Of a DNA stretch of 64,000 bases, positions 59,430-64,000 are shown in pieces. The DNA lies in the NCBI GenBank assembly GCA_021018815.1, contig JAITYX010000005.1:9643501-9707500 (forward strand), given 5' to 3'. Position numbers and translations under genes: made by a program. The notes below the pieces were generated by a model. It did not search any database and had not been told where the DNA came from. It worked only from the letters and a program-made list of their open reading frames with translations. The DNA is from Talinum fruticosum. Lineage: Eukaryota > Streptophyta > Magnoliopsida > Caryophyllales > Talinaceae. Position 1 is the first letter of the stretch. Every line of letters starts with the position of its first letter.

Positions 59430-60514
59430 CCAACTCAATTGTTGTTTATGATTGCTATTTTTTGTTGAAATTTAAATTTTATTTCATTTTTTTGTTTAAT
59501 TTGTTAACCTTAGTTAAATTTAGGAATTGTGAGATTTTGTTTAGTCCCTATCTCAACAAGTTAAAACATCTCTATTGTGAGATTTTGTCCCCATAAGACT
59601 TCTTTACAAACATCACTAGTAATACTTCTCATTGGATGTAGCTCGTATATTAAGTAATTACAACTCTATAAAAAAAGTGATTATAGATTTTATAGTAGAG
59701 ATGGGCATGATTTTCGAATACCCCGATATATGACAAGAATAAAACCAATCACATGATTCCGATTTTATCTTTAAAAATTTAGGAACCTATCTAATCGATT
59801 TTTATTTTCATTTTATAAATAACAACGCAAAGAAGTTTTCTTTTGCTTATATGAATGTTCTTTTTCAGTGGCTTATTTTCTAATATGTATATATAGACAT
59901 ACAATTTTACATTGTCTTATAATTTCTCGAGATGCATTGAAAAAGGGGATGAAAGAATGAAATGGAATTGTTTATGAGTATGGATACTTGTAAACTAGAG
60001 AGTTTTATTTGTGTATTGTTTTTGAAACAATAAAAGTATGATTTTCCCCTTCAAATTCTCTTTCTTGTGTTTGAATTATGTATTTTATTGCATCATAATT
60101 TTCGTCTCTTACATGCTTTGCCCAACAAAAGATCAAGAAGTAAATCTACCCGCATAGTCATTATAGTCGTTTTTGTAAGCAAACCCACCTATTGGGCCCC
60201 CATTTTAGGAAATCACAGAAAGCTTTTAGGCCGGGAAGGGGGTGTCAAAGTCCAAAACCCTTTCCCCTACACAATTTTATCAAGAGGAAGTTGTTCTCCT
60301 CCATAATCAAACTTTGGGGGAGGCAGTGGAAAAGTTAGGAGTTCCATTTATGGGTGTTCCTTTACTTATGATGTCATATAAATTGAAAAAATTAATATTT
60401 CATTTATTTATTGGTCAACAAATAAATTTGAAACAATATTTTGATCTATTAAAATCAACGGTTTGCCGCAGATCACATAACAACAAATCAACAACGGATA
60501 TATTCATATTATTT
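59430..60514. other. No recognised gene
   Basis: The sequence is mostly AT-rich. An overlapping pair of ORFs at 60067-60306 and 60242-60523 matches no family I know. The second contains a TLGEAVEKLGVPFMGVPLL stretch and runs into the CACTA element, so it may be a chance frame or a fragment of an unrecognised gene. Confidence 0.35.
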
Positions 60515-62062
60515 CACTACTAGAAAATTGTCATATAGCGACGGAAATAGCGACGGAAAAACGTTATTTAGCGACGGAATTAGCGACGGAAAATTTCGTC
60601 GCTGATTTTCAGCGTCGCTAAAAATCAGCGACGGAATTTACGATTTCGTCGGCGATTAGCGACAGATTAGCGACGGAATTTGATTCCGTCGCTAATCCAA
60701 TCGGTGACGGATTTTCTTTTTCGTCGCTGATTGGATTAGCGACGGAATCAAATTCCGTTGCTAATCCGTCGCTAATCAGCGACGGAATCGTAAAATTCCG
60801 TAGCTGATTTTTAGCGAATTTTTAAAAAAATTGACAATTTTGTATAGTTTTGAGTGCAAATACAAAAATTTACAATGAAATACAAATCCAAATAATCCAA
60901 GTAGCATAACAACATCAAATTCAACTTTAATTCAAATAGAAAAATCATCTACAAACACAAAAGTCATAAATAATCCAACTTCAAACATCCATAAAAACTA
61001 ATTGAAAATAAAAACAAGAGTAAACAAAGTAAATTATACAAACACAAGTTATGTTCTTCATCTTCCTTTTCCTCTTCTTCTTCTTCCTCTTTCTCATTAT
61101 CTTCATCTTTTACCTCATTCCAACCATGCCTATCAAAATAAGTTATATCAAATCCTCTAAAATCTGAAATTTTATAGTAAACAAAGTAAATTATAAATAC
61201 AACCAACAATGAGGAAGGATGGAGAAAGCATACCTACAAGAGATTAAAGGTGGTTAGTTGGTGACGACGGCGGTGGCGGAGGCGGAGTCTCGTTGAACTT
61301 CTATCTCTCCCTCTCTCAAACTCTCACTTCTATCTCTCCTTATGTTTGGCGAGTTTCGTTGAACTTCGGATTTTATATCGAAAATAGCGACGGATTAGCG
61401 ACGGAATTAGCGACGGAATAAGTCCGTCGCTAATTAAAAAATTTTTAATTTCAAAACTGAAGAAAATTTAATATCCCGCCAACGTAAAATTTTTCAAATT
61501 TTGATTTAGCGACGGAATCAGCGACGGACAAGTCCGTCGCCAATTAAAAATTTGAAAATTTTATATATTTGAAAAATGAAATAGGTGGCAAATTTAAATT
61601 TGAAAATTTTGGATAAGCGACGGCAAATTTGAAAATTTTTATATTTTTCAAATTAAAGTAGGCGGCAAAATTTAAGATTTTAAAAATTTTGAATTAGCGA
61701 CGGACTAATTCCGTAGCTAATAAAAAAAAATTAAAAATTACATTTAGCGATGGATTGTTTCCGTCGCTAAGTTAAAAAATTTTAAAAAATGAGATATAGC
61801 GACGGAATCAGCGACGGACTGATTCCTTTGCTAAGTATAAAAAAAATTTATTTTAATTTTTTTTTTGTAAATCCGTCGCTAAGTTTTCCTTGTCCGTCGT
61901 TATCTACGTCGCTAATGACTAAAATAGCGACGGAATTAAATTCCGTCGCTAATTCCGTCGCTAATTAAGTTTTATCGACACATGTCGGATTCAGTCAGCT
62001 AATTAGCGACGGACTCGATTCCGTCGCTAGTTTACGTCGCTATATAGCATTTTTTAGTAGTG
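60515..62062 (-). mobile_element. Non-autonomous CACTA transposon, copy 2
   Basis: The element starts CACTACTAGAAAATTG and ends ...TTTTTAGTAGTG, flanked by ttt on both sides (60512-60514, 62063-62065). It has the same subterminal gcgacgga arrays and the same interior as copy 1, but in opposite orientation. Its 1548 bp include the acidic ORF end (60964-61209, minus) with HGWNEVKDEDNEKEEEEEEEKEDEEHN, differing from copy 1 by a few residues and one extra Glu. It cannot encode a transposase. Confidence 0.95.
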
Positions 62063-62204
62063 TTTAATCTTTCAAATAGCATCAACAATCAACTATCAAA
62101 TTATCAACTAATTTTGAGTAATTCACAAACAATTCATGAATCATTATTAATACCGCTATTTCCTGGATAGCTCTAGCTCATTTATCACGTTACTAGCCAA
62201 TTAG

Positions 62205-62750
62205 TGTTGATAAGTTGAATAATTAAGGTATCAGCCTAAATCTATCTTTACATGAACCAAGTAAGGCCCAAAGCCCATTAGGATTAGGGTTTCCTACTCG
62301 ATTACAATAAAATGACTCGCTTTACCCCTCATTTATTTTCCTTATAAATACTCATTTAACTTCACCATCAAACTAGAATATGATATGTCACATCACATTA
62401 TATGAGATCACTATTCCTAAGAAATATCCACACCTGGCAAAATCCATAAATCCTCTATACTTAGAGAAAAAAAGCCTTACCTTTTCTATAAGTTACACAA
62501 ATCCCAAGAACAATGCCCTTCACGCACCACAAGAAAGCTTTTTCTTGAATTACTTACTCTCTTACATCACTTACTTGAGCATCGGAGGGGCGTTTCCTAA
62601 GATTTACCCCAAGGACGTGCCTTTTTGTGGGAATGCGCCACCGTCACGAGACTTTGGCCGACTCAAGTCAAGCCACCATGATCGAGGTAGGAAATTTGTT
62701 CTTTCCGTATCATCTTCCACCTCAAGCATCCCCGGCTTCCTTACGAAGCA
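62205..62750 (+). repeat. 5' LTR of a Ty3/gypsy element
   Basis: The segment runs from TGTTGATAAG to GAAGCA, 546 bp, immediately before a gypsy-type primer site. A TATA box (ttataaata) lies at 62342-62350 and a CACA-rich leader follows. The 3' end is firm because of the primer site. The 5' end is inferred from the TG and is less certain. Confidence 0.7.
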
Positions 62751-62753
62751 TTT

Positions 62754-62771
62754 TGGCGCCGTCCGTAGGGA
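62754..62771 (+). promoter_or_regulatory. Primer binding site of the gypsy element
   Basis: The sequence tggcgccgtccgtaggga is the common TGGCGCCG-type primer site seen just after the LTR in plant Tat/Athila-related gypsy elements. Confidence 0.8.
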
Positions 62772-62783
62772 GAGCGGTAGAAC

Positions 62784-64000
62784 ATGGTCGCCGGTGGTAC
62801 TCGATCGCGATTTAGAATGACACGTGACGCAACCAATCCTCCTGTTCCTTGCCTCCGGAGGGCCAATCCTGTGGCGTCCCTCCTGCCGAGAATGTGGAGT
62901 CGTCCCAATGCTCCACGAGCAACCACCAACCTCAGCTCGAGGGATACGTCACCTTGGGGGCGCTTCAAAACCTCATCAAGACCCTAAAGAGCACCGTAGC
63001 ACAACAAGTGCGAGGAGCAAGTGCGTGCTACCATGGATTAGAGTTTGCCCATCATGCCCTTTCATTACACTCCCACTCCGGGATACGGCACAACCCCTAG
63101 GGAGGTCAGCCTGTTGGCCACTTCTCGGGAGGAATGCCCTTACATGCTGCCCAAGCACCACCAATCGCTCCCTATCCTAAGCGGTTGAGTGCTCATCCGA
63201 TGAGGCATCATGAGGAAGGTGATGCTAGAGGGATCATCGAGGCAAAACGAGCTCTTCGGAGAGCTAACGAAAATATTTCCACCTCTCATACTACCTCGAT
63301 CCCCTACGCCACACACAGTAGGCACTCTGCCTAGTTCAAGGGGCGCGGAGATGCCTTTTGCCCAATCTTGGAACAAAGACCCCAAAGGAGTAGGAGGTCG
63401 ATCAATCCGGCAGGATCAACCACAAGCGGCCGCAGTTATGAGCAAGCCCGTAACATCCCTAAGCATGACTAAGAGTGATTTGCCATAAGAGAACGCAAGT
63501 GATCGGTGGAGAGGCATCATGGACGGCCAGTCATGAAAAATCCTGAAAAGTCGAAAAGGGCAAAGTGCACTCCCTCTCGGTCATGCGTGGAGGAAGAACC
63601 CCTCCTTAAGGTTCCGCGATTTCAACCTCACACTTGTCCCCGTATCCGGCTTTGATTCACGCCCGACTCAGCCTACCTTTACTATACCCTTCTTAAGGAA
63701 GATCATGAATGCTCCATGCACAAAAATGATAAGATTACCGAACATTGATCCATATGATGGGATGACAAATCCCGAAGATCATCTAGCGTATTACAAATCT
63801 CACATGTACGTACATGACGAGAGATGATGCCACATATTCTTCCCGGCCACCGTAGACACCGAAGACGTGTCACCCTTATCTCCTTTATTTCTATTATTTT
63901 ATTTTGTCAGCCCGGTGATGAAATCCCGATCCTGTCTGCGAATTCGGATCACGGTCGGAGTATGATTGGCTTGACGGAAGCTAGTAAACCACAAAAACCC
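62784..64000 (+). pseudogene. Ty3/gypsy gag, partial (cut by window end)
   Basis: After the primer site several frames are open in turn (62784-62987, 62849-63100, 63210-63488), as in a decayed Pro/Arg-rich gag N-terminus. Near 63705-63825 a frame gives RLPNIDPYDGMTNPEDHLAYYKS, the start of the plant retrotransposon gag domain (P.idpYDG..DPedHl..y). A stop follows about ten codons later. The rest lies outside the window. Gag would form the particle. This copy is broken. Confidence 0.75.

Noticed and set aside
60242..60523. ORF with a TLGEAVEKLGVPFMG stretch as a possible organelle-derived gene
   Set aside because: I could not match it to any plastid or mitochondrial protein with confidence, and it runs into the CACTA end. 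Left as unassigned.
62741..63385. Minus-strand and alternative plus-strand ORFs in the gypsy gag region
   Set aside because: They overlap each other in GC-rich gag sequence. Only the frame leading to the PYDG...DPEDH gag motif has support.

Overview
This is a nuclear segment of a flowering plant, probably a eudicot. It holds one intact intron-rich gene of a conserved plant membrane-protein family, with GT-AG introns. Almost everything else is transposable-element (TE) sequence of typical plant types: Copia, Ty3/gypsy, L1-type LINEs, CACTA and hAT. No bacterial operon structure, rRNA, convincing tRNA or CRISPR array is visible. I do not name a species.

Layout. 1-330: nothing recognisable. 331-4560: a (TTA)n tract and a decayed L1-type LINE on the minus strand. 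4917-5366: a second copy of the promoter region of the gene at 22.7 kb, with an expanded CT tract. 5367-22242: a nest of mobile elements. An old Copia-type element (LTR and primer site at 5367-5843, gag/protease at 21115-22242) seems to have been split by a minus-strand LINE (6950-20400). That LINE's endonuclease is split by an 8.6-kb Copia element (10418-19018, 5-bp target duplication aactt). That Copia is in turn split by a CACTA element (13649-15089, 3-bp target duplication cca). 22271-30323: promoter and ten coding exons of the intact gene, an At3g27390-like multi-spanning membrane protein of 591 aa.

30813-32050: a hAT-type non-autonomous element with a pyrimidine-rich minisatellite, then a GC/CT-rich TE-like piece. 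33230-38030: a third LINE, plus strand, with a hAT miniature element in its endonuclease. 38150-40160: a dispersed repeat, a diverged solo Copia-type LTR and two hairpins. 40369-55050: the most unusual part. Eleven copies of a roughly 600-bp retroelement LTR body lie in tandem on the minus strand and are joined to the 3' ORF of a minus-strand element. Head-to-head with it is a plus-strand element with LTRs and remnants of a movement-protein-like domain, a gag/coat-like region, a zinc knuckle and an aspartic protease. It also has a 3' ORF known in this element group, but no reverse transcriptase.

55088-55500: broken GRF-type zinc-finger gene. 57005-57510: hAT-like element. 58980-59415: inverted relative of the 38.15-kb repeat. 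60515-62062: second CACTA copy, opposite orientation, 3-bp duplication ttt. 62205-64000: LTR, primer site and start of gag of a Ty3/gypsy element cut by the window end.

A caveat affects all the TE reading frames. Repeated copies inside TEs differ repeatedly at CAG/CTG sites (CTG versus CTCG or CTTG; CAG versus CGAG or CAAG), and all three tRNA-Met primer sites deviate from the consensus at their CAG. This may be a sequencing error linked to CHG methylation, so some frameshifts in the TE ORFs may not be real. The gene's exons show no such damage.
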